The notes beneath the pieces are model-generated. The model had not been told where the DNA came from. It searched no databases and saw only the letters and a program-made list of their open reading frames with translations. From an uncultured delta proteobacterium (GTDB lineage Bacteria; Myxococcota; Myxococcia; Myxococcales; 40CM-4-68-19), in assembly GCA_903911145.1 (NCBI GenBank), contig CAIWCD010000014.1:210249-274248 (forward strand): 64,000 nt of DNA. Reading direction: 5' to 3'. Shown piece by piece: positions 7,597 through 16,366 of this stretch. Position 1 is the stretch's first letter; each line of letters starts with the position of its first letter. Position numbers and translations under genes: made by a program.

Positions 7597-8936
7597 GGGA
7601 GCTTCTCCGGCGGCGGCTGCTTGAGCTCGAGAGCGCCGCGCAGCATCGAGAACGTGTCGACCAGCGGAATCGGTGCTGGCTCTGGCGACTGCTGGAGGAA
7701 GCGGCGCAGATTGGGGAGGATCTTGAGTGCGCGATCGACGCGGGCGTTCGAGCCGGCCGCGTAGGCACCGACGTCGATGAGGTCTGCCGCTTCGCGATGG
7801 GCCGCGAGCAGATCGCGTGCGTCCCGTGCGGCTTCGCGCTGGTGCGCATTGGTGATGTCGGTGAGCACGCGGCTGACGCTCTGGAGCACGTCGATGGCGG
7901 GGAAATGGCCCGACTCGGCGAGCTTTCTCGAGAGGACGATGTGTCCGTCGAGCGCAGCGCGGACGGCGTCGGCGACGGGATCGGCGAGGTCGTCTCCCTC
8001 AGCGAGCACGGTATAGAACGCTGTGATGCTGCCCGGGCCTTCGTCGTTGCCCGCGCGCTCGACGAGGCGGGGCAGGGCCGCGAAGACCGACGGCGGATAA
8101 CCCTTGCTCGTCGGCGGTTCGCCCGCGGCGAGACCGACCTCGCGCTGCGCCATCGCGACGCGGGAGAGAGAGTCGATGAGCAGCAGCACCTTCTTGCCGC
8201 GCGCGCGGAAATGCTCGGCGAGCGAGGTGGCCGCCTGGGCGGCGCGGATGCGCAGGAGCGGCGGCTCATCTCCGGTCGCGACGACGACGATCGAGCGGGC
8301 GAGGCCTGGCCCGAGGTCGCGCTCGACGAACTCACGCACCTCGCGACCGCGCTCGCCGATCAGTCCCACGATGATGATGTCCGCCGCCGAGTGGCGCGCG
8401 AGCATTCCCAGCAGAACGCTCTTGCCGACGCCCGGGCCGGCCATGACCGCGACGCGCTGGCCCTCGCCGACGCAGAGGCAGGCGTCGAGCACGCGCACAC
8501 CCGTGTGCAGCTGCTTGCCGATGCGGCGACGCGACATCGCAGGAGGAGGAACCGCGTCGAGGCGAGCGCGCGAGCGCAGGAGGAGCGGCAGGCCGCCGTC
8601 CATCGGGCGCATGCGGGCATCGACGACGCGGCCAAGCAGCGCGTCACCGACGGGAAGTTCCGCGACGCCGCCGCGCTGGATCACCGTGCAGCCTTCGCGG
8701 ATGCCGCGCAGGTCGCCGAAGGGGAGCAGCAGTGCGTGACCGGCGGTGACGCCAACGACCTCGGCGAGGAGTCGCTCGTCGCCATCGAGATGGATTTCGC
8801 ATTGCGCGCCGAGCGCAACTCTCGGCAGCGAGGCCTCGACGACCACGCCAGCTGCGCGAACGACGCGGCCGCTGACAGGAAGGGGAGAGCTGGCTGCGAG
8901 TGCACGACGGACCCGCTCGACTTCGTTCGCGCTCAT
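7593..8936 (-). CDS. fliI: Flagellum-specific ATPase FliI
   Basis: Hexameric ATPase of the flagellar type III export gate, related to the F1 beta subunit. The 447-residue protein has the Walker A motif GPGVGKS at 167-173, the conserved GERGREVREF segment after it, a Walker B strand KKVLLLIDSLSR and the family stretch PPSVFAALPRLVERAG. The N-terminal beta-barrel domain and the C-terminal helical domain are both present, so it looks complete and active. The start overlaps the fliH stop by four bases, and the stop overlaps the next gene by four bases. Confidence 0.97.
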   Translation of the reverse strand: MSANEVERVRRALAASSPLPVSGRVVRAAGVVVEASLPRVALGAQCEIHLDGDERLLAEVVGVTAGHALLLPFGDLRGIREGCTVIQRGGVAELPVGDALLGRVVDARMRPMDGGLPLLLRSRARLDAVPPPAMSRRRIGKQLHTGVRVLDACLCVGEGQRVAVMAGPGVGKSVLLGMLARHSAADIIIVGLIGERGREVREFVERDLGPGLARSIVVVATGDEPPLLRIRAAQAATSLAEHFRARGKKVLLLIDSLSRVAMAQREVGLAAGEPPTSKGYPPSVFAALPRLVERAGNDEGPGSITAFYTVLAEGDDLADPVADAVRAALDGHIVLSRKLAESGHFPAIDVLQSVSRVLTDITNAHQREAARDARDLLAAHREAADLIDVGAYAAGSNARVDRALKILPNLRRFLQQSPEPAPIPLVDTFSMLRGALELKQPPPEKLP

Positions 8937-9688
8937 GCGGCACCTTCTGCCGCTTCAACCACCTGGCGGCGTAGCTCGGCGAACCGATTGGCGAGACGTC
9001 CATCGATCTGGCCGAGGTCGCTGTCGACCATGCACTCGCCCGGCTCGAGCGCGTTGTCGGCCGTCAGTTCGATCGTCGCGAGCGAGAGCCCGCCTGTCGC
9101 TTCCTGGCCGCGCGGGCCGCGGAGCGCATCGATATCGGAGGGGCAGACACGCAGCGTGATCCGCCGCGCCGCCGCGAGCTGCATGAGCGATGAACGCACC
9201 AGCGCGAAGAGCGGCTCGGGGCTCTGGCGCACCTCAACCTCGACGATGCGGCGCGCAATCTGGAAGGCCATCTCGAGTGTGTCAGCGCGCGCCTGCTCCG
9301 CGAGCTTCTCGCTCTGCATCTTGAGCGAGTCGATGGCTGCAGCGAGCCGCTCGCGGATCATCTCGACCGGCACGACGGGAGCTGCGACCTCGACAGTCTT
9401 CGGTGCTGCATCCGCCTCGTGCGTCGCCGCGGGAGGCGGTGGGGCCGCGTGCTGCTGCGGTGGTGCGGGAGGGCCGCCGATGAACGTCGGCACCCGTGCG
9501 GCGCTGCTGCCTGCCTCGTTCGCATGCATGAGCGACTGCTTGTGCGGCTCCGTCCTGCTCGCCGGCTCCGACGACAGAGGTCGCAGCTGCGCGGGCGGCT
9601 TCTGGGCGCCGAACCGCGCGGCCTCGACCGACTGTGACGCCGGGACCGAAGTGAGGAACCGCGGCTTGCGTGGAGGAGGCTGTGTCAT
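8933..9688 (-). CDS. fliH: Flagellar assembly protein FliH
   Basis: Stator-like partner of FliI that tethers the ATPase to the C ring. The 251-residue protein has a Pro/Ala-rich N terminus, a central helix (about 120-165, EMIRERLAAAIDSLKMQSEK) and the conserved C-terminal domain with MAFQIARRIVEVEV, SPEPLFALVRSSLMQL and DNALEPGECMVDSDLGQIDG. The last motif (the E-PG-C--- pattern and the acidic aspartates) is diagnostic of FliH. Start lies three bases after fliG. The missing GxxxG repeat region seen in some FliH proteins is replaced by the Pro-rich segment. Confidence 0.92.
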   Translation of the reverse strand: MTQPPPRKPRFLTSVPASQSVEAARFGAQKPPAQLRPLSSEPASRTEPHKQSLMHANEAGSSAARVPTFIGGPPAPPQQHAAPPPPAATHEADAAPKTVEVAAPVVPVEMIRERLAAAIDSLKMQSEKLAEQARADTLEMAFQIARRIVEVEVRQSPEPLFALVRSSLMQLAAARRITLRVCPSDIDALRGPRGQEATGGLSLATIELTADNALEPGECMVDSDLGQIDGRLANRFAELRRQVVEAAEGAA

Positions 9689-9691
9689 CGG

Positions 9692-10768
9692 TTACACCAT
9701 CTTGTCTGCTGCGCGGACGATCGTGATGCGGCCCTGGCCAGAGAGTTCGAGCGCCAGCTTGGCGATCTCGGCCTGTGCTTCGTCCACTTGCGAAAGCCGT
9801 ACCGCTCCCATCGCGCCGAGATCGTCGGAGAGAAGTTGCGCGGCGCGCTGCGACATATTGCGAAGGAACTTGTCGCGCAGGGCAGGGGCCGCACCCTTGA
9901 GTGCCATGGTCAGGCGCGGTCCGTCGATCTCCTTGAGCACCGCCTGGAGATCGCGATCCGTCAGATTGCGCAGGTCGTCGAACGTGAAGAGCTTGGTGCG
10001 CAGGTCGTTGGCGAGGCCCGGGTCGTCCTTCTCGATGGCGGCGACCACTTCTCCCTGCTGCGAGCTGGGCGAGCGACGCAACAACTCGAGCGCGGCACCG
10101 CGACCGTCGACGCGGCGCATACCGCCGGCGATGACCGCGCGCAGCTCCTGGGCGAGCGCCTGGCCGACCTCTTTCAAAACTTCTGGCGCCACAGATTCGA
10201 TCGACGCCATTCTTCTGATGACCTGCGGCCGGATGCCCGCGGGCAGCTTGTCGAGCGCAGCGGCGGCACGCTCGGGAGCGATGGCTGAGAGCACCAGCGA
10301 GATGGTCTGCGGCTGCTCGCGGATGAGCACCATCGCGAGCGCTTCCGGATCGGCTTCGGCGATCGGCCCGAGGACTTCGTCTGGCGCGGCCGGTGCCTGA
10401 ACACCGTCGAAGGCGCGGCGGACGGCGTCGCTGCCAAGGGCCTTCTCGGCCATTTCGCGGAGGAGGTCGTCACCCATCGAGCTTTCGCTACCGACCCGGC
10501 CGATGGCCTCGATGAATCCGCGGAGCGCCTCGGGGACGGCGTTCGCGGGCGCCTTCTTCAGCTCGCGAGCGCCGAGGGCCACCAGGCGGACCTCCTCGGG
10601 ATTGAGCAGGCGGAAGATGCTCGCCGCCAGGTCGCTGCCGAGGCCGAGGAGCACCGCGGCGGCGCGCTTTGCGCCTGGGCCGGCCGTCTTGCCGCCAACC
10701 TGCGTGTCACCAGCGCCTGCTCCACCGCCGAATGCTGGTGGTGTCGGATGTGCCTCTGTCTCAGCCAC
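9692..10768 (-). CDS. fliG: Flagellar motor switch protein FliG
   Basis: C-ring protein that receives torque from MotA and links to the FliF ring. I choose the GTG at 10768: it overlaps the fliF stop by eight bases, has a purine-rich GAGGCG site, and gives 358 residues, near the family norm. Visible are the FliG N region (RAAAVLLGLGSDLAASIFRL), the middle domain with the EHPQ-like sequence REQPQTISLVLSAI, and the C-terminal torque domain containing LRTKLFTFDDLRNLTDRDLQ and later charged residues. It is complete. Confidence 0.95.
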   Translation of the reverse strand: MAETEAHPTPPAFGGGAGAGDTQVGGKTAGPGAKRAAAVLLGLGSDLAASIFRLLNPEEVRLVALGARELKKAPANAVPEALRGFIEAIGRVGSESSMGDDLLREMAEKALGSDAVRRAFDGVQAPAAPDEVLGPIAEADPEALAMVLIREQPQTISLVLSAIAPERAAAALDKLPAGIRPQVIRRMASIESVAPEVLKEVGQALAQELRAVIAGGMRRVDGRGAALELLRRSPSSQQGEVVAAIEKDDPGLANDLRTKLFTFDDLRNLTDRDLQAVLKEIDGPRLTMALKGAAPALRDKFLRNMSQRAAQLLSDDLGAMGAVRLSQVDEAQAEIAKLALELSGQGRITIVRAADKMV

Positions 10769-12362
10769 GGGTCGCCTCGTCTGAAGAGATCCAAGCGCGC
10801 AACAGGAGTGCTGCTCGGGCGGGGTCTGCCTCGACCAGTGCTCGTGCACGGTCGCGCATGTTGATGCTTGCGTCAGGTGCTGCGTCAGTCAGTTCAGGAG
10901 TCGGCGCGAGGCCCGGCGTCGCCGCGGTGGCGAGTACGGCCTCGAGCGCTGCGACGCGCTCGCCCGGCTTCATCAGGGCGACGTCGCGCATGTTGCTCGC
11001 GTGCGCATCCCGGCTGCCTCCGCCGCGCATCGCAAAGAAGGCGATGACGAGGAGGACCGCGGCCGCGCCGCCGATCTGCCACCAGAGGGCCTGGCCCGGG
11101 AGTGCGAAACGAGCGGGCGCTGCGGGCGTCTCCGCTTCGTTGGAGCGGGCGAAGACGGTGCTGGAGAGTTCGAGCTGATCGCCGCGCGCTTCGTCGAACC
11201 CGACCGCCTTGCGAGCGAGCTCGCGGAGCTGGTCGAGGTCCGCGTCGCTGCGCGGCTTGCCGTCCTGGCCGTCGACGAGGATGGCGACGGAGAGCTTGGT
11301 GAGGCGTGCTCCCTTCGCACTCGTGTGCGTGACGGTGCGGCCGACGTCGAAGGTGCGTGCTTCGTCCTGGTTCGTCGACGTGCCGCGCGAGACATCGGCG
11401 GTCGGGGTGGTGGGCGTCGCGGGCGAGTTGCCGGCCGCGCCTGCGACCCCTCCGACGCCGCCGCCCGGAACGCCTCCTCCTGCCGACTGGCTCTGCGAGA
11501 CCTTGTGCTCGCTGCGCACGACGCCCGCCGGGTCGACGATCTCCTTGCTCTCGGTCTGCTCCGTCTGGTCGAGCGTTGCGGAAACCCGCGCCACGACTGC
11601 GCCAGCGCCCACCGCGGGCTCGAGCAGCGAGATCAGGCGCGACTCGAGATTCTTCTCGAACTCGCGCTGCCGATACGCTTCGGCCTCGCCCCACATCGAC
11701 TCGCTCGAGAGCACCGTGCCGCGGCCGTCGACGATGGTGACCGACTCCGGTTGCAGGCCCGAGACGCCGCTGGCGATGAGGTGGCGGATGCCCGAGATCT
11801 CGCGCTCACCGAGCGAGCGCCCCGTCTGCAGATTCAGCACGACGGCCGCGGAGGCGCGGCGCTCGTCGTCGCGGTAGAGCCCCTTCTCCTCGAGCGAGAT
11901 GTGCACGCGGGCCGAGCGGACGTTGGCGAGATGGCCGATGGTGCGGGCGAGCTCGCCCTCGAGTGCGCGGCGCAGGTTGATCTTCTGCGTGAACTCGGAG
12001 ACGCCGAGATCGCCGCGGTCGAAGAGCTCGAAGCCTGCGCCACCGCCGCGGGGAAGGCCGGCTGCTGCGAGGAGGAGGCGCGCGTCGTAGACCTTCGCAG
12101 AGGGGACCGCGAGTGCGCCGCCGCCCGCATCGACGCGGAAGGGGATGCCGGCCGTCTTGAGCTGCGCGGCGGCCTCGGCCGAATCCTCAGGCCCGAGGTT
12201 GGTGAAGGCGTACTGCATCTGCTCGCCGCCGCCGGCGCTGAGGGCGATCGCGGAGAGCGCGACGATGAGCGCGACCGCGCCCAGACCGGCGTAGCGCACC
12301 GGTGCGGGGAGCGCGGAGAATCGCGAGGGGAGTTCGCGGAGCTGCTTGAGGAGCGGTTCCAT
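10761..12362 (-). CDS. fliF: Flagellar MS-ring protein FliF
   Basis: Membrane ring at the base of the flagellum. The 533-residue protein has an N-terminal membrane helix (about 23-45, RYAGLGAVALIVALSAIALS), the ring-building motifs with LFDRGDLGVSEFTQKINLRR and VRSARVHISLEEKGLYRDD, a Gly/Pro-rich beta-collar insert (about 295-335), a second membrane helix near 420-440 (LWWQIGGAAAVLLVIAFFAM) and a C-terminal tail with alanine and acidic residues that would bind FliG. Full length. It is 22 bases after fliE. Confidence 0.97.
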   Translation of the reverse strand: MEPLLKQLRELPSRFSALPAPVRYAGLGAVALIVALSAIALSAGGGEQMQYAFTNLGPEDSAEAAAQLKTAGIPFRVDAGGGALAVPSAKVYDARLLLAAAGLPRGGGAGFELFDRGDLGVSEFTQKINLRRALEGELARTIGHLANVRSARVHISLEEKGLYRDDERRASAAVVLNLQTGRSLGEREISGIRHLIASGVSGLQPESVTIVDGRGTVLSSESMWGEAEAYRQREFEKNLESRLISLLEPAVGAGAVVARVSATLDQTEQTESKEIVDPAGVVRSEHKVSQSQSAGGGVPGGGVGGVAGAAGNSPATPTTPTADVSRGTSTNQDEARTFDVGRTVTHTSAKGARLTKLSVAILVDGQDGKPRSDADLDQLRELARKAVGFDEARGDQLELSSTVFARSNEAETPAAPARFALPGQALWWQIGGAAAVLLVIAFFAMRGGGSRDAHASNMRDVALMKPGERVAALEAVLATAATPGLAPTPELTDAAPDASINMRDRARALVEADPARAALLLRAWISSDEATRG

Positions 12363-12384
12363 CAGGTCTCTTTCAGGCAGCGGG

Positions 12385-12696
12385 CTAGATGCTCATCTTC
12401 ATGACTTCCTGGTACGCCTCGACCAGCTTGTTGCGGACCTTCGTGGCGACTCGCATCGACACGTCGGCCTTCTCGAGCGCGATGGCGGTCTCGTGCAGAT
12501 TGCCGCCGCCCATCGCGAGCTGCGCCGACTGCTGGTCGGCTTCAATCTGCTGGGCGTCGACCGCTTTGATCGCCTGCCCAAGCGTGTCTGCAAACGAGCT
12601 GCCGTTCGCAACGGAGGTCGGCCGAACCACTTCCATCGGCGAGGTTTCGCCGGTCCGGGAGATCTGCTGCAGTGCGAGTGAGCTGAGTCCGTCCAT
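12385..12696 (-). CDS. fliE: Hook-basal body protein FliE
   Basis: Adaptor between the MS ring and the rod. The 103-residue protein has the family C-terminal region NLHETAIALEKADVSMRVA followed by KVRNKLVEAYQEVMKMSI, and an upstream SSFADTLGQAIKAVDAQQIE helix. Length is normal. It lies 11 bases after flgC and 22 before fliF in the standard flgB-flgC-fliE-fliF order. Confidence 0.96.
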   Translation of the reverse strand: MDGLSSLALQQISRTGETSPMEVVRPTSVANGSSFADTLGQAIKAVDAQQIEADQQSAQLAMGGGNLHETAIALEKADVSMRVATKVRNKLVEAYQEVMKMSI

Positions 12697-12707
12697 GGCC
12701 GTCTCCC

Positions 12708-13136
12708 TTAGCGAGCGATGTCGAGCGCGTGCTGCGCCATGGTTTCGAGCGTCTCGATCGCGGTCGCGTTGGCGTCGTAGCCGGACTGCGCGGAGACGAG
12801 GTTCACGACTTCGTGGATCGGGTCGACGTTGGGGAGCGTGATGAAGCCCTCTTCGTCCGCGTCCGGATGGTCGGGGCTGTAGACGCGGCGTCCGGGCGAT
12901 GCGTCCTCGACGATGTCGGTGACCTTGACGCCGACCGGCGCGGGCTCGCCGATGGCCGCGCCGAGCTGCTGAGAGAAGGGCGCGGAGGTGAGGACCGGGT
13001 CGCGGCGGCGGTAGGGCTGGCCGTCTGCACCGCGGGTCGATTCCGCGTTGGCGAGGTTGCTCGCGGCGAGGTCGACGCGGGTACGCTCTGCGGCGAGGCC
13101 CGAGGCGCTGATGTTGAGTGCGGTGGAAAAATCCAT
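12708..13136 (-). CDS. flgC: Proximal rod protein FlgC
   Basis: Flagellar rod subunit. The ATG at 13136 (142 residues) is chosen because it starts at the conserved FlgC N terminus MDFSTALNISASGLAAERTR and has a GGAGAG site eight bases upstream. The N-terminal rod motif LAASNLANAESTRG and the C-terminal NLVSAQSGYDANATAIETLE are both clear. Length matches the family (about 135-150). It is 33 bases after flgB. Confidence 0.96.
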   Translation of the reverse strand: MDFSTALNISASGLAAERTRVDLAASNLANAESTRGADGQPYRRRDPVLTSAPFSQQLGAAIGEPAPVGVKVTDIVEDASPGRRVYSPDHPDADEEGFITLPNVDPIHEVVNLVSAQSGYDANATAIETLETMAQHALDIAR

Positions 13137-13169
13137 AAATGACTCTCCGGTCAACAATTCGTTGAGCGA

Positions 13170-13649
13170 CTAACCCTGGCCGTCGTTGGCTGCGTACGTG
13201 AGGATGGCGAGCTTCTTCGCGGCGGCCTTCGCGCTCGCGCCGTAGTTGATGGCGTTCGAGGAGAGGGCGACCATCGCGTGGTCGGAGTCGACGCGGTTTC
13301 CATCGAGACCCATCGCGCCACCCGCCTCGACGAGCGGGACCGTGTTGTTCAGCGGCGGCGCCGGCAGCGAGAGTGAAACCGGCGGCGCGAACGGGTCGGA
13401 CTGGTCCTCACCGCCGAGCGAGAAGGAGTCGAGCTGGCTCGGGTTGACCGGGTTCGAGAGGTGCGAGTGGTGCGCCGACTGCTCGAGCTGCTGAGCTGCC
13501 GTGTGCATCGCGCCCTCGAAGTCGAGGTCCTTCGCCTGGTAGCCCGGCGTGTTCGCGTTGGCGAGGTTCGATGCGAGGAGATTCTGGCGCTCGAGCCGGA
13601 CATCCATCGAGCGTTCGAGGATCGATAGCGTGGCGTCGAAGAGGGGCAT
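13170..13649 (-). CDS. flgB: Proximal rod protein FlgB
   Basis: First gene of the flagellar operon and innermost rod subunit. The 159-residue reading from ATG 13649 has RQNLLASNLANANTPGYQAK, the rod signature, and a C-terminal helical region ending in KKLAILTY. A TTG at 13661 would add four residues. Neither start has a ribosome site: the bases upstream of the ATG read ttgtcctcgggt. Together with a sigma-54-like promoter ending 15 bases upstream, this allows a leaderless or nearly leaderless message; that is a hypothesis. Confidence 0.93.
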   Translation of the reverse strand: MPLFDATLSILERSMDVRLERQNLLASNLANANTPGYQAKDLDFEGAMHTAAQQLEQSAHHSHLSNPVNPSQLDSFSLGGEDQSDPFAPPVSLSLPAPPLNNTVPLVEAGGAMGLDGNRVDSDHAMVALSSNAINYGASAKAAAKKLAILTYAANDGQG

Positions 13650-13663
13650 ACCCGAGGACAACT

Positions 13664-13678
13664 GCGCGAAGCGTGCCA
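13664..13678 (-). promoter_or_regulatory. Candidate sigma-54 promoter for the flgB operon
   Basis: On the minus strand the bases TGGCACGCTTCGCGC give a perfect -24 element (TGGCACG) with GG and GC ten bases apart, as sigma-54 requires; the -12 half (GCGC) is less like the consensus TTGC. Transcription would begin near 13652, just before the flgB ATG. A second, weaker GG-N10-GC match lies further upstream near 13730-13745 and would give a leader of about 65 bases. Confidence 0.4.
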
Positions 13679-13761
13679 GCTCGGATCTGACGCGTCTGCT
13701 GGCGGTTTTCTCCTCTGGGAGAGACGAGCGCGTGCGCGCTGCCAGCTCCCGATCGTGCCCG

Positions 13762-13783
13762 TGACGTCAAGCGGCTGACGTCA
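13762..13783. promoter_or_regulatory. Two TGACGTCA palindromes upstream of flgB
   Basis: Two exact copies of TGACGTCA at 13762-13769 and 13776-13783, 14 bases centre to centre. They lie about 110-130 bases upstream of the proposed flgB transcription start, the usual place for enhancer sites of sigma-54 activators. The same octamer is inside a longer palindrome next to the FleQ-like activator gene. I noticed no other exact copy in the window, but did not count by machine. Confidence 0.45.
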
Positions 13784-13809
13784 ATCGAAGGCGTGACGCG
13801 AATCCATCG

Positions 13810-15234
13810 TCAGCGTTTCGAACGGGAGCTGCGGCCGGGCGGTGCGGTGATGCGTGAGCGCAGCAGCATCGAGTGGGCGATCACCAGCGCGCTGTTCGAC
13901 TCGTCGGTCTCGAGGTCGGCACCGAGCAGCTGCGTGCGTGAGGCCGCGGGCGCGTTTACCGGACTGTCAGGGGGCAGCTGGCGCACTTCGGCGGGCGTCA
14001 AGTGAGTGCTCGCCCACGACCACATCACGTGCGCTCGCACCGGATCGCTCGCGGCCAGATAGAGCGCGATCGTCTCGCGCGCGTGGGTGAGCAGTTCGCT
14101 GCGGCTCGCCAGGCGCGCGGTCGAGGAGAGGAGCGTCGCCCCATACTCCGGAGCACCGAGTTCGCCCGCATCCTCGCCCGCTGCCCGCGCCATCTCGGCG
14201 GCGAGCGGACCTTTGAGGAACTGAGGCAGCCGCAGATAGGTCGAGAGCGACGTCTCGCGCGGACAGTTCGGCGTCCGCAGCGCCGCGAGCACCATGCGAC
14301 GACAGAGCATCGTCGCGTCTCCCATGCAGACGGTCGGCGAGGTGTCGAGCATGTTCGCAAGCTGATCCATCGCTGCGCCCCAGCGTCCGAGCAGTGCGTA
14401 CGTGCGCACCTGCCGCATCAACATCTCGGCCCGCAGAATGTCCGGAAGGCCGATTGGATCGAACACCTGCGAGTTCGGATTGCGGTAGCAGAGGCCGGTC
14501 AGTTCGCAGATGCGCTCGGTCGCGACGCGACCCCACGGCCCTTCGTCTCCTGCCATGCTGAAGTACTCGAGCGCCTTGTTCGGGTCGCGGTGCCGCATCG
14601 CGATGTCGCCCAGGCGCAGCGCGGAGTAGCGCACGGTCTGCTCGTGATTGAGGCCGAGCACGAGCAGCGCCTGCGCCTTGACATACTGTTTCGCCTCGTA
14701 CGCGCACTCGGCGAGTGCGGCGATGGTGTCGCCGGGGCAGGCGCTGCCAAGACCGATCTGCTCGGGCGGATACGAGAGGAGCGGTGGTCCATCGTCGCCG
14801 TCGCTGGTGGGGATGCCGCGCAGTTCACGCAGGTCGAGATACTGGTGGCCCTTCGCCGTGACGATGGCCGCGTCGATTCGCTCTGTCGTGCAGTGCAGCA
14901 CCAGCTCATCGCTGAGTGGATTGACCGGCCGACAAGGGGTGTCGTTGAGCTCCAGCCGCGCGCGCAGCGGGGCGCCCGAGGGCGTGAGGATTTCGATCAG
15001 CCCCTCGAACACCGAGAGGCGCACATGCAGCACGGGCGAAGATGGCAGAGTGATTCGATGTGCCGCGGCCGTGGTCGAGGCTGCGAATCGGGGTGGCGGT
15101 TTCGCCTCGAGGATCGTCGGCACTTCCGCGCCGGTGTCGACGAGGTTGGCGGGAGCAGCCAGAGACGCGGACGCGCCGAGCATGGCGACGAGCGCCAGCC
15201 CTCGCACGCAGCGCTCTGCCGCTCCTGGGCTCAT
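13810..15234 (-). CDS. Secreted TPR-like protein of unknown function, coupled to the FleQ-like gene
   Basis: A 474-residue exported protein I do not recognise. It has a signal peptide (GLALVAMLGASASLAAP, cleavage near residue 27), a beta-rich N-terminal part (about 50-150), and an alpha-helical repeat region from about 165 to 430 with TPR-like pairs such as YVKAQALLVLGLNHEQTVRY and HRDPNKALEYFSMAG. Several cysteines may form disulphides. Its start overlaps the stop of the FleQ-like activator by four bases (ATGA), so the two are co-translated, and it ends 160 bases before flgB. A link to flagellar assembly or its checkpoint is inferred from position only. Confidence 0.85.
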   Translation of the reverse strand: MSPGAAERCVRGLALVAMLGASASLAAPANLVDTGAEVPTILEAKPPPRFAASTTAAAHRITLPSSPVLHVRLSVFEGLIEILTPSGAPLRARLELNDTPCRPVNPLSDELVLHCTTERIDAAIVTAKGHQYLDLRELRGIPTSDGDDGPPLLSYPPEQIGLGSACPGDTIAALAECAYEAKQYVKAQALLVLGLNHEQTVRYSALRLGDIAMRHRDPNKALEYFSMAGDEGPWGRVATERICELTGLCYRNPNSQVFDPIGLPDILRAEMLMRQVRTYALLGRWGAAMDQLANMLDTSPTVCMGDATMLCRRMVLAALRTPNCPRETSLSTYLRLPQFLKGPLAAEMARAAGEDAGELGAPEYGATLLSSTARLASRSELLTHARETIALYLAASDPVRAHVMWSWASTHLTPAEVRQLPPDSPVNAPAASRTQLLGADLETDESNSALVIAHSMLLRSRITAPPGRSSRSKR

Positions 15235-16334
15235 CTCGCGAGGCCCTCTGTGTCGCTGGCGGGCGTCGGCTCGCGCGCGCCCTTGGCTGGCTCGCGTCCC
15301 CAGCGGCGCAGTTTCTCCACGAGCGTCGTGCGCTGCAAACCGAGCAGCTCCGCGGCGGCTTTCCGACTTCCCTGTGCGCGGGCGAGCGCGGCGTCGACGT
15401 ACGACTCCTCGAGCGCGCGCAGGTAGGCCGGCAGATCGATCGGGAGCGAGAGCTCCGGGGTCGAGAGGATGCCGCCATCTTCAGGCTGCACCAGGCGCAT
15501 CCCCGACTCGCGAGAGGGCGGTGGCTGCGAAAGTTTCGCCGCCGTCGAGGGCTGTCCGCGCACATGCTCGGGCAGGTGGGTCACTTCGATGCGCGTGGCC
15601 GTGACGCAGACGGAGATGCGTTCGACCAGATTCTGCAGCTCTCGCACGTTCCCTGGCCACGCATAGCGGCTGAGGACCTTCATCGCCTCGGGGGCGATTT
15701 CGCGCTGCTCGTTGCGGGCCTGCCAGTAGTGCTGGATGAGCTGCTCGACATCTCCAGGCCGGTCGCGCAGGGCCGGCAACTGCATCGGGCAGACATGCAG
15801 GCGATAGAAGAGATCGCGGCGGAAGCGGCCAGCCTCGACCTCGGTGGAGAGATCGCGGTTGGTCGCGGCGACGAGGCGGAACGTTGCCCGCACCGAGGTC
15901 GTCGCACCGACCGGCTCGTACGTCTTCTCCTGCAGGACGCGCAGCAGCTTGACCTGCATCTGGAGGGGCAGTTCGCCAATCTCATCGAGGAAGAGCGTGC
16001 CGCCATCGGCGTGCGCGACGCGCCCCTTGCGTGTGGCGTGCGCGCCTGTGAACGCGCCCTTCTCGACACCGAAGAGTTCCGATTCGAGCAGCTCGGCCGG
16101 AATGGCGCCGCAGTTGACCGGGACGAACGGGCCCGCGGCAAAGTTGCTCGCGGTGTGCACGAGGCGCGCGAAGACCTCCTTGCCCGTGCCGGTGTCCCCC
16201 ATGATCAGCACCGTCGAGTCGCTGTGCGCGATCGTGCGGCACTGCGCCTCAAGCTCTTCGAGCGGGGAGCCCTTGGCGTAGACAAGCTCGGGCTGCATGC
16301 GGCGCACTGGAGGTCGGGGAGCTGGGGGATTCAA
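15231..16334 (-). CDS. Sigma-54-dependent activator of the FleQ/FlrA type without a sensory domain
   Basis: Enhancer-binding AAA+ protein of 367 residues. Walker A GDTGTGKE is at 46-53, the sigma-54 contact loop GAFTGA at 93-98, Walker B LFLDEIGELP near 113-122, and a Fis-type helix-turn-helix near the C terminus reads GLQRTTLVEKLRRWG, very like FleQ/FlrA. Only about 20 residues precede the AAA+ domain, so the receiver or FleQ N-terminal domain is missing, as in PspF. The TTG start is supported by a good GGAGG site five bases upstream; an ATG 12 codons later has none. It probably drives the neighbouring flagellar operon; this target is inferred. Confidence 0.9.
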   Translation of the reverse strand: MNPPAPRPPVRRMQPELVYAKGSPLEELEAQCRTIAHSDSTVLIMGDTGTGKEVFARLVHTASNFAAGPFVPVNCGAIPAELLESELFGVEKGAFTGAHATRKGRVAHADGGTLFLDEIGELPLQMQVKLLRVLQEKTYEPVGATTSVRATFRLVAATNRDLSTEVEAGRFRRDLFYRLHVCPMQLPALRDRPGDVEQLIQHYWQARNEQREIAPEAMKVLSRYAWPGNVRELQNLVERISVCVTATRIEVTHLPEHVRGQPSTAAKLSQPPPSRESGMRLVQPEDGGILSTPELSLPIDLPAYLRALEESYVDAALARAQGSRKAAAELLGLQRTTLVEKLRRWGREPAKGAREPTPASDTEGLAR

Positions 16335-16366
16335 TCAAACCTCCTGCGGGCAGCAAGGGCCCAACC

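Noticed and set aside
4826..7624. 932-codon repetitive frame opposite fliK
   Set aside because: It is a shadow of the tandem repeats in fliK; the repeat unit makes sense only in the fliK frame with the C-terminal Flg_hook domain.
6702..10400. Very long open frame (1232 codons) on the plus strand opposite fliH, fliI, fliG and their neighbours
   Set aside because: It is antisense to several genes with clear conserved motifs, and its own product is an Arg/Ser-rich sequence with no domain. Long antisense frames are expected in GC-rich coding DNA.
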